Below are positions 26,549 to 36,021 of a DNA stretch of 64,000 nt, piece by piece. Origin of the DNA: Methylobacterium sp. R2-1 (GTDB lineage Bacteria > Pseudomonadota > Alphaproteobacteria > Rhizobiales > Beijerinckiaceae); the NCBI RefSeq assembly GCF_014191355.1, contig NZ_JACHWM010000006.1, forward strand, positions 186,001-250,000, read 5' to 3'. Position 1 is the first letter of the stretch, and each line of letters begins with the position of its first letter. The translations under genes were made by a program, and so were the position numbers. The notes below the pieces were generated by a model, which searched no databases, was not told the origin of the DNA, and worked only from the letters and a program-made list of their open reading frames with translations.

Positions 26549-26939
26549 TAATGGCCTTCGCCGTGCCCGGTTGGCATGGGCTGGCTTGACCCGCAAGATC
26601 GATCCCGGCGGCCTTCGTCGGAGGTAACTTGCCGGCCTTGCCGTTTGGCAAACCCGGGTTGAGCCGGGTGCAACAGATGTCCTCATATGCTGTGGTCCGT
26701 CGTCTCCACCTCCTGCCCACCTCATCCCATCACACGGCGAAAGATGCCCGACCGGCGCAGGCATTGTATGGACGCGACCATCCCTGAGATTGTCGAACAG
26801 GAAGGCATGGCGCGGGAGATCGTCGAATTGGCGCCCGGTCTCGCGCAGGACGGCCGTCATGCGACCGCAGCGATGCTTGGGACGACGGGTTGCCGCCGGG
26901 TCAGAGGCATGGACTTGCGTGGCAAGCCGGTCGACCTAA

Positions 26940-27480
26940 GACCGAGAGGACGCTGGCGTTGAAGAACGGCAGTGCGCCGGACGAGCGCTGGAACCTGCGC
27001 AAGGGTGGGGAGCGGTTCCGGGCCAGTGGCGAGCACATGCCCCTGAGGGCTGATGATGGCTCCGTGCAGAGTGTCGTGAAGATCCTGCGCGACCGCACCC
27101 AGCAGCGCACCGAAGCCGCCGAACGCAACGCCAGTGAGCTGCGCTTCCGCTCGCTCGTCGAGGTCAGTCTACAAGTGGTCTGGTTCGGCGATGCCGCCAG
27201 CAACATCACCTACTGTAATCCGATCTGGTACGAGTTCCCAGGCTGACGCCGGGCGACACCAGCGGTGCGGGATGGGCCAGCGTGATCCATCCAGGCCACC
27301 ATAGCGCATGCTAAAGGTTTGGTGGCATGCGGTCGAAACCCGGGGCCCTACGAGGCCGAGATCCCGATCCGCCGCGCCAGCGATGGCCATTTCCGCTGGT
27401 TCCTCGCGCGGGGTCGGCCCGTACGCGACACCGCTGGCACAATAGAATGTTGGATCGGCATCACCCTTGACATCTGCGAT
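26940..27480 (+). pseudogene. Frameshifted PAS-domain sensor kinase remnant
   Basis: In one frame: DERWNLRKGGERFRASGEHMPLR, KILRDRTQQRTEAAERNASELRFRSL and WYEFPG, then a stop. In another frame follows LTPGDTSGAGWASVIHPGHH, then MLKVWWHAVET, then back in the first frame YEAEIPIRRASDGHFRWFLARGRPVRD. Joined, these are the end of one PAS/PAC unit and most of a second one, as in PAS-containing histidine kinases. At least two frame changes and an in-frame stop make it non-functional. No kinase domain follows. Confidence 0.75.
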
Positions 27481-27760
27481 CGCACCCCGCCTCGCTCAGG
27501 TGTTCCGGCAAGTGCTGCTCGACAGCCGAGAGGCGGACGGCGTCCGAGCTTGGCCGCATGGCGCGGAGAACGCCGAGGTGCAGGCCGTGGCGCTCGCCAG
27601 CGTGCGCGTCCGCTTCGTAGACCTCTACCCGGCTGAGGGCGACGACGAAGAGAGGCGCACCGACGCCAAGCGCAAGGCTTTCAAGCGCGCCCTCGACAGC
27701 GCTACGCGGCACGACCTAATCGGCAGCGTGAGCTTCGCGGCCTCGGCACATCTGGCTCCA
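27480..27760 (+). pseudogene. Fragment like the C-terminus of a RepA-type AAA protein
   Basis: In one frame: VALASVRVRFVDLYPAEGDDEERRTDAKRKAFKRALD and HDLIGSVSF. The pattern (Arg/Phe/Tyr-Pro-rich helix, DARRxAFxRAL, LIG) resembles the winged C-terminal end of replicative RepA/AAA helicases of plasmids and prophages. It has no start or ATPase core, so it is at most a remnant. The call is by shape only. Confidence 0.4.
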
Positions 27761-27801
27761 GACAGCAGCAGAATAGTGGTTCGCGAGAATGCAAGCCTCG
27801 C

Positions 27802-28788
27802 TCAAGATCTTTCGTCGTCTTCGCCGCCGGCTTCGGCACTTGTCCGATAAGCATCGCGGATGTTTTTAAGTTCTTTGACTATGTCATCTGCGCTCATCGT
27901 GCTTGTATTCAATGCAAGTACCTGTCCGAGCGATGGTGCGTGCTTTGAAAGCTCATCTTTTGTTGGTTTGTGCCAGATCGGCAATAGGCGACCATTCCCG
28001 CTTGCTACCTTGTCCAGCAATCCATCTAATTCATATTGTGTTCACGGCTTTGAGAAGAACGAGGGTGATAGGACCGCAATGCCGAAATAAGAACTTGCCA
28101 AGCCAGCATCGATCTTCTGCCGGATGCTGTCGCCCCATTGCAGAGAAAACTTGTCGTACCAAACCTTGATGCCGGCATCGCGTGCCTTTGTAGCCAAATC
28201 TTTGACGAAGTCCTCTTTGTCCTCCCAAGCGTGAGAGATGAACACGTCATATGCCTCTTCCTCGCCGGGTGGGGCAGTAGGCTTGAAGGCCGGTGTGCTT
28301 GAGGCTTGCACTTCCAACTGCTCGGCTACCTGCGTTTCGAGGTCGCGAATCCTCTGCTGAAGGTTACTATTGACCCTTGCGGCAGCGGCTTCCCGCCGTT
28401 GCTGTTGCTGGTTTTCGGTCTTGCGCCGCGTTTCGTCATCAAGCCGCCGCCTGTCATCAGCCGCAGCGGTCTTCTTGCGCTCAGTCTCTTCGTCCTTGGC
28501 GATCTTCGCCTGCAACCGCGCAGCATCCTGTGTTTTCGACGCCGCTTGTGTCGCGTGCTTGGCTTGGTTTGCCTGAACTATCGTAAGGTTTCGCTCCTCG
28601 CGCTCTGCCGTGCTGTAGTATGATTTGGCAGAACTTGGCGAGCTCGCTTTTCGGGCAGACGCATTTGCGCTTGCTATTTTCTTCTGCGCATCGGCGGCGT
28701 TCTTCGCCTCCTTGGCTTCTTTGGTCCGAAGCTCGGATATCTCTTTGTTCAATCGCGCAAGGTTCGAGCGATCGGCCGCCAGTGACAT
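27802..28788 (-). pseudogene. TIR-domain protein with an N-terminal coiled coil, interrupted by one TGA
   Basis: The start at 28788 has a strong GGAGGG site. Residues 1-160 are a Lys/Glu/Ala/Gln-rich coiled coil. A TIR domain begins at YDVFISHAWEDKEDF (about 180-195) and continues through VWYDKFSL, GDSIRQKIDAGL and GIAVLSPSFFSKP. Codon 249 is TGA (28042-28044); past it the same frame goes on as TQYELDGLLDKV...LLPIWH to 27802. In this family SKP is followed by Trp, so TGG to TGA is the simplest change. The lost part includes the expected catalytic Glu (E253) of NAD-cleaving TIRs. Such proteins are often defence effectors. The result is either a dead gene, a truncated product or a read-through product; a sequencing error is possible. 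Confidence 0.85.
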
Positions 28789-28965
28789 GCATGCCCTCCG
28801 TAGTTCTGGCACATGCTGCGACAGGGATTGCGGTCGGCGCAAGACCCAACCCGCGCGGGAAGCTGGACGCGGATAGACCGGACATCCTTGGGCGGATGGA
28901 CAGGCCTCTTGTTAGTGTCCGGTCCGTCCGGTGTCCGGTCGGGCTGAGACAGGCGGATCGGGAGG

Positions 28966-29202
28966 TTAACCCTTCGGCGGGTTCGGGTCGTCGCCGTAGG
29001 TGCGCTCGTCCCGTACCTTGCCTTCGCGGTTCTTGATCAAGACCTGAGCTTTTCCGCCGCCGTTCTCGACCTTCTTTGCGGCAGTAACGGCGCGGTCAAT
29101 GCCGTCCTCCTGCGTCGCAGTGTTAGCTATCACTGCGCCGCCTTTCTTGACGGTCCAGCCCTTGTCTCCGTTCGGATTGACGGTGAAACGCTCGCGAGCC
29201 AT
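28966..29202 (-). CDS. DUF2188-type small protein
   Basis: A 78-aa protein. The pattern FTVNPNGDKGWTVKKGGAV...ATQEDGIDRAVTAAKKVENGGGKAQVLIKNREGKVRDERTYG matches the DUF2188 fold: two strands, a helix starting with a D/E-rich turn, then KxGxIxxExTYG-like strands. The function of the family is unknown; members occur widely in islands. CAGGAGG lies 5 bp before the ATG, a strong site. It is upstream of, and on the same strand as, the TIR gene, 177 bp away. That gap holds GTCCGGT direct repeats and no gene. Confidence 0.85.
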   Translation of the reverse strand: MARERFTVNPNGDKGWTVKKGGAVIANTATQEDGIDRAVTAAKKVENGGGKAQVLIKNREGKVRDERTYGDDPNPPKG

Positions 29203-29882
29203 GCGTGCCTCCTGAGTGCTGCCGAATATTGGAAGCGAAGCTCATCGTTGTCGAGAGCTGTTCGACAGCTTCCTCCTGCTGTTCGACCTGCCCCCACCCC
29301 TTCGGGTCATCCACGGAGGGGGACAGGCCGAGGGTAATTCGAACCCCCTCGGTTCTTCCTCCGAGAATTTTCAAAACCCAAGACACCGGCAGCTCCCCGG
29401 TCCGCCGCAAGGATTTCGCATCAAGACGGGTAGCCGTAGCGAAGCGGCGGCCCTCATGGGGGGCGGGGCTGGCGCCTTCAACGGCCGGGCCGGACGACGC
29501 CGATGCAAAACAGGCTGGCGTTTCCGGTCCGTCGGCCGCGAACGGCCCGGTAGCAAAACCTGATGAAGCGAGTGCACCAAGTGCAGACCGACTGTCCGTC
29601 GACAGATGACTTGCGACAGTTTTGGGCGCTCAGGAACGGAGTCCCTGGTCCATCAGGTGTGAGAGGCTAAGGCGGTCTGCACGTGGCTGCCAGCCGGAGG
29701 GCCACGGAAAAGCAGGATGTCGTCCGAGGCCCGTGGATCCGAAAGTGGGTCCAGATTACCGACGAGGGTGCCGAGACCTCGCCGGTGCCGTGACGCGCCT
29801 GCGTCGTTGACCGACGCCACGATCTCATGCGAACCGCGGATGCCCGGAAGCCGTAGCCGGTCGACGCCTGCATGCGTGCACG
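29203..29882. other. Gap without a supported gene
   Basis: About 680 bp. Open frames here are short and of poor composition. A TTCGAA-centred GAGGG/CCCTC palindrome occurs near 29330-29350. Otherwise I see nothing I can name. Confidence 0.5.
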
Positions 29883-30866
29883 ATGTCCAACGTCCTGACC
29901 TGCATCAACTTCCCGCCCGCCCGCTTCCCGGCCTTGCGCGGCTCCGTGGACATCACGGCCAACCATCTCGATATCACACGAGCGCTGATGATGGTTGGAT
30001 ATCCGAGCCATCGCGCGGCCGTCGCGCGTGTTGGCCGCTGGCGCGCGCGGATGCTGCACGCGCTCGCCCACGGCTATCTCGACGCCAGCCTCAGGACCAC
30101 GCCCTATTTCAGGAACCTTGAGCAGTCCGAGCGCGCCGCGACCTGCTTCTTGCTCGGGCAGGCCCTGACGCTGTGGTTCGCACAGGAGCACATGCACCTC
30201 GACCGCCTCATCCACGTCGACGGGTGCGGGGCCCACTGGAAGCTTACGGGTAAAGGCGCGGTCGGCAAGAGCGGGGCCGGTCCACTCAAGCCCGGTGGCC
30301 GGCCAGACTTCCTGGGGATCGGGCTCGGCGAGCACCATGTGTTCGAGACCAAGGGGCGCACACGGCGTGTCTACGGCAAGCTGATGGCGACAGCCCTGGC
30401 GCAGGCTTCGATGCTGGCCACGATCAACGGACGTCCGCCTGACACACGCGTCGCAGCATGCTTCGTCTTCCGCGCGGATGGGGTGGAGGGGCAGGTCCAG
30501 GACCCTCCGGCCGCACCCGATGCGCTCGACCTGACCTTCGACGAGGCGGCCGCGCTCAGGAAGGCCTATGCCTTCTTCCTGCATCCGGGCTTCAGGAAGG
30601 TGGCCACCCTGGACGTCCCCGGCTTCCTGACCACGGACCTCGGCGACGGCATCCGCTTCGGGATCGACGAGGCCTTGTACCAGAAACTGGCCGACGGCCC
30701 GGGGGGCGCGGAAAAGGGCGAGGGCATCGAGCCGATCCTCGCGACCTTGGCCGAACGACGAGCGTTCTACCGGCAGCGCCGCACGGAGGATACCTCGGTT
30801 GGCAACGACGGGACGCTCCTGCAAGACCCGGCCACTCCTCGTCGGCGTCGCAGGCGACTATTTTGA
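29883..30866 (+). CDS. Hypothetical protein with a PD-(D/E)XK-like motif
   Basis: A 327-aa protein with no recognised family. Residues 140-157 read GRPDFLGIGLGEHHVFETKG, giving D142, E155 and K157 with the spacing of a PD-(D/E)XK nuclease core, preceded by a helical N-terminal half and followed by a long helix (KLMATALAQASMLATI). The C-terminus is Arg-rich (RRRRRRLF). The fold call is inference from the motif. The N-terminus MSNVLTCINFPPARFPALRG lacks a strong ribosome-binding site, so an internal start is possible. It converges with the GHKL-nuclease gene 142 bp away. Confidence 0.65.
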   Translation: MSNVLTCINFPPARFPALRGSVDITANHLDITRALMMVGYPSHRAAVARVGRWRARMLHALAHGYLDASLRTTPYFRNLEQSERAATCFLLGQALTLWFAQEHMHLDRLIHVDGCGAHWKLTGKGAVGKSGAGPLKPGGRPDFLGIGLGEHHVFETKGRTRRVYGKLMATALAQASMLATINGRPPDTRVAACFVFRADGVEGQVQDPPAAPDALDLTFDEAAALRKAYAFFLHPGFRKVATLDVPGFLTTDLGDGIRFGIDEALYQKLADGPGGAEKGEGIEPILATLAERRAFYRQRRTEDTSVGNDGTLLQDPATPRRRRRRLF

Positions 30867-31008
30867 CCGCCAGTCCTCGGTGTCGAGAGCCAAGCCCGTG
30901 GGCTCCATCGCGGTGAAGCAGCGCCTTCCGGGCGGCCTGCGTCGGGTTTCATCGCTCGGCAGGAGATCCCGGGCGGTGAGGCAGCCGGGAACATGGGTCC
31001 GAGAAAAA

Positions 31009-33024
31009 TCACTCCGGAGCGAAGATGCTAGTTCCGGGGATCCCCACGCGGTCAAAGAATGCTTTGTTGCGGTCGCGCGCATCCTTGATCAGCGAATCCC
31101 ATTCGATGAGCTCGATCGATCCACGGAAGCTCGCCTGTGGCTGGTAGATGCGCCCGCGGCCGTCCGCGGTGCGGGCCCAGGATTCGGTCCACTCATCGAG
31201 GCGACCGACGCAGTCGGCGATGATGAAGCAATGGAAGACAGTTTCCTGCGAGAGCCTGACAGGGCGACCGCGCACGTCCCGTTCACCCTGTGACAGGAGC
31301 CGTTTCACGTATCTCTGGACCTGGAGCTGCGGGTTCTCGTCGTCCCGGTATTGCGACCGCCCGGGACGCTTGAACTCGACGAGGAGCACCTTCGACGCCT
31401 CGTCGGACTGCTTCAGGCCATGGACGCGATCGAAGATCAGGAGGTCCGGCCGTTCGTCGCTCCGATAGGACTTCGCCATCTCGTCGAACGAGACGTCCGA
31501 GCTGAAGTACTGGGCAAACGTCAGGCGCTCGTCGATGACCCAGAGCTCGTGGCTCGCCGCCTCAACCGTCATCGGTCCCTCCCCGAGGGCGTTCACCTTC
31601 ATGGGGCAAATGAAGGAATGAAGCACGTCCTCGCGCTGGTAGGCGCTGTCGCTGGCGTCGGCGCGCACCTTCTCGACCAACACCTCAAGGAAATCCAGGA
31701 CCACCTTCCTACGGACCACGTACTCGGCGAGGCTGCGCCGCTCGGTCTCCTCGAGCGCGAGCGAGGCCTCCCGGACTGCCCCGGTAAACGACGCCCCGTC
31801 GAGCTTGCCCGCCTTCAGGCGGGCGAGCACGCTCCTCACCTTCTCGGCCTGTTTCTGATCGCGGCGATACCGTTGCTGCGACAGGTGGCCGAAGATGGCG
31901 TCGTCTCTGGTCTCCCCAGGGGGCACGTAATCCTGGAGCTCGGGGACTGGGCCAAACGCGACCGAGGGATACGTGTCGACGATCCTCTGAACGATCGCGC
32001 CCTGCTCGGAGCGGTGCCGGGCCAGGGGCTGGTCGAGGAAGGCGGAGACGTGCGGCATGCACACCTCGTTGACGATCCTCTCGATGGTGGCGTCCTCGAA
32101 GGTGAACGCGGTCCGCTCCTGATTGACGTTCCGATCGAGGAACCTGCCGAAGACGCAAGCGTGGAAGACCCGGTCGTTGCCGTCGCCGAAGAAGCGCAGG
32201 CCGAGGCGACCGTCGATCGCCTGCGAGCGGACCGTGCGGTCGTGCGCGATGAAGTGGATGAAGTGCCGTCCTTGAAGGTCGGCGCTGGCGATCTTGTCGC
32301 ATTCCATGAGGACCAGCCGCAGATCGCCGAAATCCTGCGACGGCACGGCTGGGATGTCCGACTTACGGAAGATGTGCGAGTCGATCTCGGCCGGGTAGGT
32401 GCGGGTCTCGTCCTCGCACGTCACCACGATGGTTGGCGCGCGGTTGCCGATGAATGTGGGCAGGAAGTGCGACGTCACGTGCCGGAAGATATGGCCGAGC
32501 CGTGTCGGGAACCTCTCGGCGTACCCGTTGTCCCGCAAGCCGCTAAAGGTGATCGTCGCCCCGGTCTCCGTCGCGTCCGCGATCCGGACGTCGTTGTAGC
32601 CGCTGATCTGCTCGTCGTTGCCGAGGGTGAAGTCGAACGTGCGACGCCGCCGCTGCTGTCCGCTGTCGTAGACGCTGTCGACATGGATCGACGTGAAGCA
32701 GTCGAGCCAGAGCAACCGTCCGACGCCCTTGCCGCCGATCTGGATCTTGTGGGCGGTGTCTGTGGTCGAGAACGCCTCGAAGTTGTCCCGGTCCAGGCCG
32801 ACCCCGTTGTCAGACACCACGATACGCAGCGGCTGGCGGCCCCTCGCCTTCGTGATCCGGACCTCCACGTGGCCCCGTGCCGTCACCTGTCCGCGGTATC
32901 GAGCCTGGACGGAGTGGATAGCGTTGCTGATCGCCTCGAAGAGCGGCAGCAACGCCTCGCTGGTGCGAGACGGCTTCGGGAGGCGATCTATCCGCCGCAC
33001 AAGGTCCGATTTCAGTGACGGCAT
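31009..33024 (-). CDS. GHKL-ATPase fused to a C-terminal PD-(D/E)XK-like nuclease
   Basis: A 671-aa protein. The N-terminal ATPase of Hsp90/MutL type shows the N-box EAISNAI (E30, N34), the G1 box DNGVG (72-76) and the G2 box GGKGVG (97-102). The middle 400 residues have charged helices and no known domain. The C-terminal 150 residues start with RPDLLIFD (D527), then VLLVEFKR (E550, K552) and QLQVQRYV, a good PD-(D/E)XK core. An ATP-driven dimer that positions a nuclease is the natural inference, as for MutL-, MORC- or topoisomerase-like proteins; similar layouts occur in phage-defence genes. The start has AGGAC upstream. It is transcribed alone and converges on the 327-aa nuclease-like gene. 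Confidence 0.85.
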   Translation of the reverse strand: MPSLKSDLVRRIDRLPKPSRTSEALLPLFEAISNAIHSVQARYRGQVTARGHVEVRITKARGRQPLRIVVSDNGVGLDRDNFEAFSTTDTAHKIQIGGKGVGRLLWLDCFTSIHVDSVYDSGQQRRRRTFDFTLGNDEQISGYNDVRIADATETGATITFSGLRDNGYAERFPTRLGHIFRHVTSHFLPTFIGNRAPTIVVTCEDETRTYPAEIDSHIFRKSDIPAVPSQDFGDLRLVLMECDKIASADLQGRHFIHFIAHDRTVRSQAIDGRLGLRFFGDGNDRVFHACVFGRFLDRNVNQERTAFTFEDATIERIVNEVCMPHVSAFLDQPLARHRSEQGAIVQRIVDTYPSVAFGPVPELQDYVPPGETRDDAIFGHLSQQRYRRDQKQAEKVRSVLARLKAGKLDGASFTGAVREASLALEETERRSLAEYVVRRKVVLDFLEVLVEKVRADASDSAYQREDVLHSFICPMKVNALGEGPMTVEAASHELWVIDERLTFAQYFSSDVSFDEMAKSYRSDERPDLLIFDRVHGLKQSDEASKVLLVEFKRPGRSQYRDDENPQLQVQRYVKRLLSQGERDVRGRPVRLSQETVFHCFIIADCVGRLDEWTESWARTADGRGRIYQPQASFRGSIELIEWDSLIKDARDRNKAFFDRVGIPGTSIFAPE

Positions 33025-33782
33025 AGGCTGTCCTACGCAGGGCCTCGAAGGAGGGAAGGCCGCCGCACCGGGCTGCCCTCTGTGGTTGGATGCCTGGCCC
33101 TGGACCGGCCCGTTGACGTTCGGGCCTGCCCGTTCCAGCCTCCGGGGTGGCCTTCTGTCAGGCTGGTCATGGACCGGCTAGCCTGGCGGCCTCTACGCCT
33201 GGCCATTCCGGATGGATGAAGCCCACCGCCGCTCTCCCCTGAGAATCCTGGGGCTGGCCCAGACTTGCGCCATGACGGGACGGGTCTGCTATCGCGCCGC
33301 CAACTGGCAGGCGCTTGGCAGGCCGCCATGGAGCGGAACGGGGGCCGGTGCGCTACAGGTCGGCCCCGTCCCCGGGCACGTGGCTGATGCAGGCCCGCGC
33401 CTCCCGGTCCCATATGCGCGCGAACGCGTCCAGTTGCCCGGTCGGAAAACCTCTGCAGCACGTCCTCAACCGGACCGGGCGCTCCACCGGCTTGGGGTCG
33501 GCCGTTTCGGGCCAAACGCGCCTCGTTGGCGAACCGTCGACAAACAGAAGCGCCGCGACGGAGGATGAAAGGTTCTATCGCGGAGGTGGCAGCCGTCCTT
33601 GTCGGACGCACGGGTTGTGCCACACGCCCGGCCGTTCTGTCAGTGAGGACGGCGCGGGCATCGCGAGAGGGTCCGAATCGGGTTTCGGCCGCTGGCAGTT
33701 TGGCTGCCCGTCGAGATGCCGTCGGCGGCCATCCTAGCCTGAGCAGCCGTCGCGGCGCGCTTGCCGGTGCCCGCACGGCCGC
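33025..33782. other. Gap without a supported gene
   Basis: About 750 bp between the GHKL-nuclease gene and the amylase-family gene. Frames are open on both strands because of high GC, but none has convincing composition, start and ribosome-binding site together. No repeat or RNA is recognised. Confidence 0.5.
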
Positions 33783-35588
33783 TCACCGCACGGGCCGGAC
33801 GATCCGCGCCTCGCCGGGTGTGAGCGACATGCGCAGCGATCTCACCGGACCCGCCGGCAGTCCGCTGCCGACCACCGTGGCGAGCGTCTCCTCAACGGCG
33901 TGGGTTCCGGCGTGTCCGACGTTGGAGAAGGCCGTCTCGTAGATTGACCCGGCCTCGTTCAAGGTGGCATCGACGAGGATCGAGATATCGGCTGCGCTCG
34001 ACACGTCGGCGTTCAGGACGAGAACCACCTCCGTCTCGTTCAGGATCCGCGAAACTGCCAGGATGCCGGGGGCCCAGGCCGACAGACCGAACGTCACACG
34101 GTCGCCCGAGACCGGCCGGAAGTACTGGCGCCCATAGCGCAGCGCCGGATTCGCGGCGTGCACCAAGGCCAGCTCGCGCACCTTCCGATACAGGGCTGCG
34201 TCCTCGTCGAACGCCCCGGGCTTTCCCCAGAGCGCCTCGCGCACCGCTTGGTCGGAACTGCCGGCCCCGCAAAGCCCCTGCTCGGTACCATAATAGAGGC
34301 ATGGGATGCCTTGAAGGGCGAAAAGGCATGCCAGCCCGGCGACCAACTGGTCGTGGTAACGGTCGGGATTGGCGGGATCGGCGGGGAGGAAGCGGGCGGT
34401 CTGGTCATGATTGTCGAGGAAGGTCACGAAGTATCGGCTCGCCTCCCCATGCGAACTGATGATCCCTGCCTCGATCTTTTTTCGCAGCTCGTAGACCGCG
34501 GCTATGTCGGTCGGGGGCGCGAACCCCTTGACCACCCAGGGGAGCCGGAAGAAGAGCGGGAAGTCGAGGGCGGCGTCGACGCCCATCATGTCCCCGTCAT
34601 CGTTCGTCCGCCGGCCGACGAAACCCGCGATCTTCTCTTCGCCGTCATAGACCTCACCGAAGGTGAAGAAGTTGCGCTTGCCGATCTCGAGGGCGAACTC
34701 TCGCATCGCGTTCCCGAACGTGAGGGCAAAGTTGGGCTCGACGTACTTCAGGGTGTCGATGCGGAACCCGTCGATGTCCCATTTCGCGACCGCGTGCTGG
34801 TAACAGCGGATCAGCGCGGCTCGCACGTCGTGTCGGTCGCTGACGAACTCCTTGAGCGATTCGAAGTCGCCTCCCCCCTCGCCTCCCTTGCCCTTCCGGC
34901 GGAAAGCGGCGTTCGCGCGAAGCTCCGAGGGCCATACCGCGGCCTTCTCGCTGAGCCCGGCCTCGCCCGGGGCATCCGACCAGGCGGCCACCGGGCTGTT
35001 GTCCGCCCCGCGCCAGCGGATCGCGTAACTGGCGTCCCGCCAAGGCATCGTACTTCTCTCGACACCGTCGTCGCCCACGTAGGCGAAGACGTCGCCGGCG
35101 TGGTTCAGTACGATGTCCATGATCACGTGCATGCCACGGGCGTGGGCCTCGTCCACGAAACGGCGCAACTCGCCATCCGGATCTGCCTTGTCGGACGCGA
35201 ACCGGGGATCGACCTTGAGAAAGTGCTGGATGCCGTAGCCGTGATAGGTCCCGTCCTGGCCCTGGCAGTTCTGCAGGACGGGGCTGATCCAAATCGCGCC
35301 AACGCCTAGCCGCTGCAGGTAGCCCAGCCGCGTGCGCAGCCCCTCCAGGGTCCCGCCCTGGAAACGACTACAGGGACTGTTCCAGGGAAGTGCCGTCGGC
35401 GGCGAATCCGGATTGCTGAAGCGGTCGACCAGCGCGAAGTAGATCCAGCGGTCCCGCCAGTCTCCGGGCGACGGAAAGGGGCTTGGTACCGGCGTATCAA
35501 TATCGTCGACCCGGACCATGCGACTTGATGGGTTGTGTGCCGAGTCAAGGGCGGCCCGGACCGATTCAGAGTGGATGGAGGCGGCCAT
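33783..35588 (-). CDS. Glycoside hydrolase family 13 (alpha-amylase family) protein
   Basis: A 601-aa GH13 enzyme with all four conserved regions: DIVLNH (158-163), GFRIDTLKYV with nucleophile D278, GEVY with acid/base E312, and FLDNHDQ with D395. DRWIYFALVDRFSNPD and RTRLGYLQRLGVGAIWISPV mark the barrel start, and the last 90 residues are the beta-sandwich domain C. No signal peptide is present, so it should act on internal alpha-glucans or maltodextrins; exact bond specificity is not readable. CGGAGGGTTCG before the ATG is a strong ribosome-binding site. It has no metabolic neighbours, which is unusual for GH13 and fits acquisition with the island. Confidence 0.93.
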   Translation of the reverse strand: MAASIHSESVRAALDSAHNPSSRMVRVDDIDTPVPSPFPSPGDWRDRWIYFALVDRFSNPDSPPTALPWNSPCSRFQGGTLEGLRTRLGYLQRLGVGAIWISPVLQNCQGQDGTYHGYGIQHFLKVDPRFASDKADPDGELRRFVDEAHARGMHVIMDIVLNHAGDVFAYVGDDGVERSTMPWRDASYAIRWRGADNSPVAAWSDAPGEAGLSEKAAVWPSELRANAAFRRKGKGGEGGGDFESLKEFVSDRHDVRAALIRCYQHAVAKWDIDGFRIDTLKYVEPNFALTFGNAMREFALEIGKRNFFTFGEVYDGEEKIAGFVGRRTNDDGDMMGVDAALDFPLFFRLPWVVKGFAPPTDIAAVYELRKKIEAGIISSHGEASRYFVTFLDNHDQTARFLPADPANPDRYHDQLVAGLACLFALQGIPCLYYGTEQGLCGAGSSDQAVREALWGKPGAFDEDAALYRKVRELALVHAANPALRYGRQYFRPVSGDRVTFGLSAWAPGILAVSRILNETEVVLVLNADVSSAADISILVDATLNEAGSIYETAFSNVGHAGTHAVEETLATVVGSGLPAGPVRSLRMSLTPGEARIVRPVR

Positions 35589-36021
35589 CGAACCCTCCGT
35601 TGCCTAGGTAGGCACGTGCGAACATCCGTCGGCTCGCGAAAGCCAGCGAAGCCGACTTTGCTGGCGCCCGCAAGGAGGTTTCGCACCGGAACCGACGTTG
35701 TGCGATGTTTCGGCCAGGATTCGTGCTTGGTCCTGGTTGCGGGGTTCCGGACGGGGGACCCCGGCAGGGCGCCGGTCACTTAAGTCGGAGGCGCGGTCCG
35801 GACGGGACTGCGCAGATCGGCAATCGGGCCGTCGCCAACCGTCCCCGCGTCGCGGATCCTGGCAAGCTGCCCGAGGTACCATCCAGTCACCCATCCTTTC
35901 CGATTGCACGACCGCGCCAGCGCCGTGCCATCCACGGCGCTTCGTCGTTCCCAAAGCAGGAGAGAACCTTGAGCGGCCTTGCCTTGCCCCTCTATGTCGG
36001 CCGCCTCAAAGGTCGGCCACT
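35589..36021. other. Gap without a supported gene
   Basis: About 430 bp upstream of the amylase gene; any promoter for it must be here, but I see no clear -35/-10 pair and no gene. Confidence 0.45.

Noticed and set aside
29310-29420. TTCGAA-centred palindrome that resembles a tRNA T-arm on the minus strand
   Set aside because: No acceptor stem, anticodon arm or CCA end can be paired around it, so it is not called as a tRNA or attachment site.
33033-33776. 247-aa minus-strand open frame between the GHKL-nuclease and GH13 genes
   Set aside because: Arg/Pro/Ala-rich with no motif, no good start and equal openness on the other strand.
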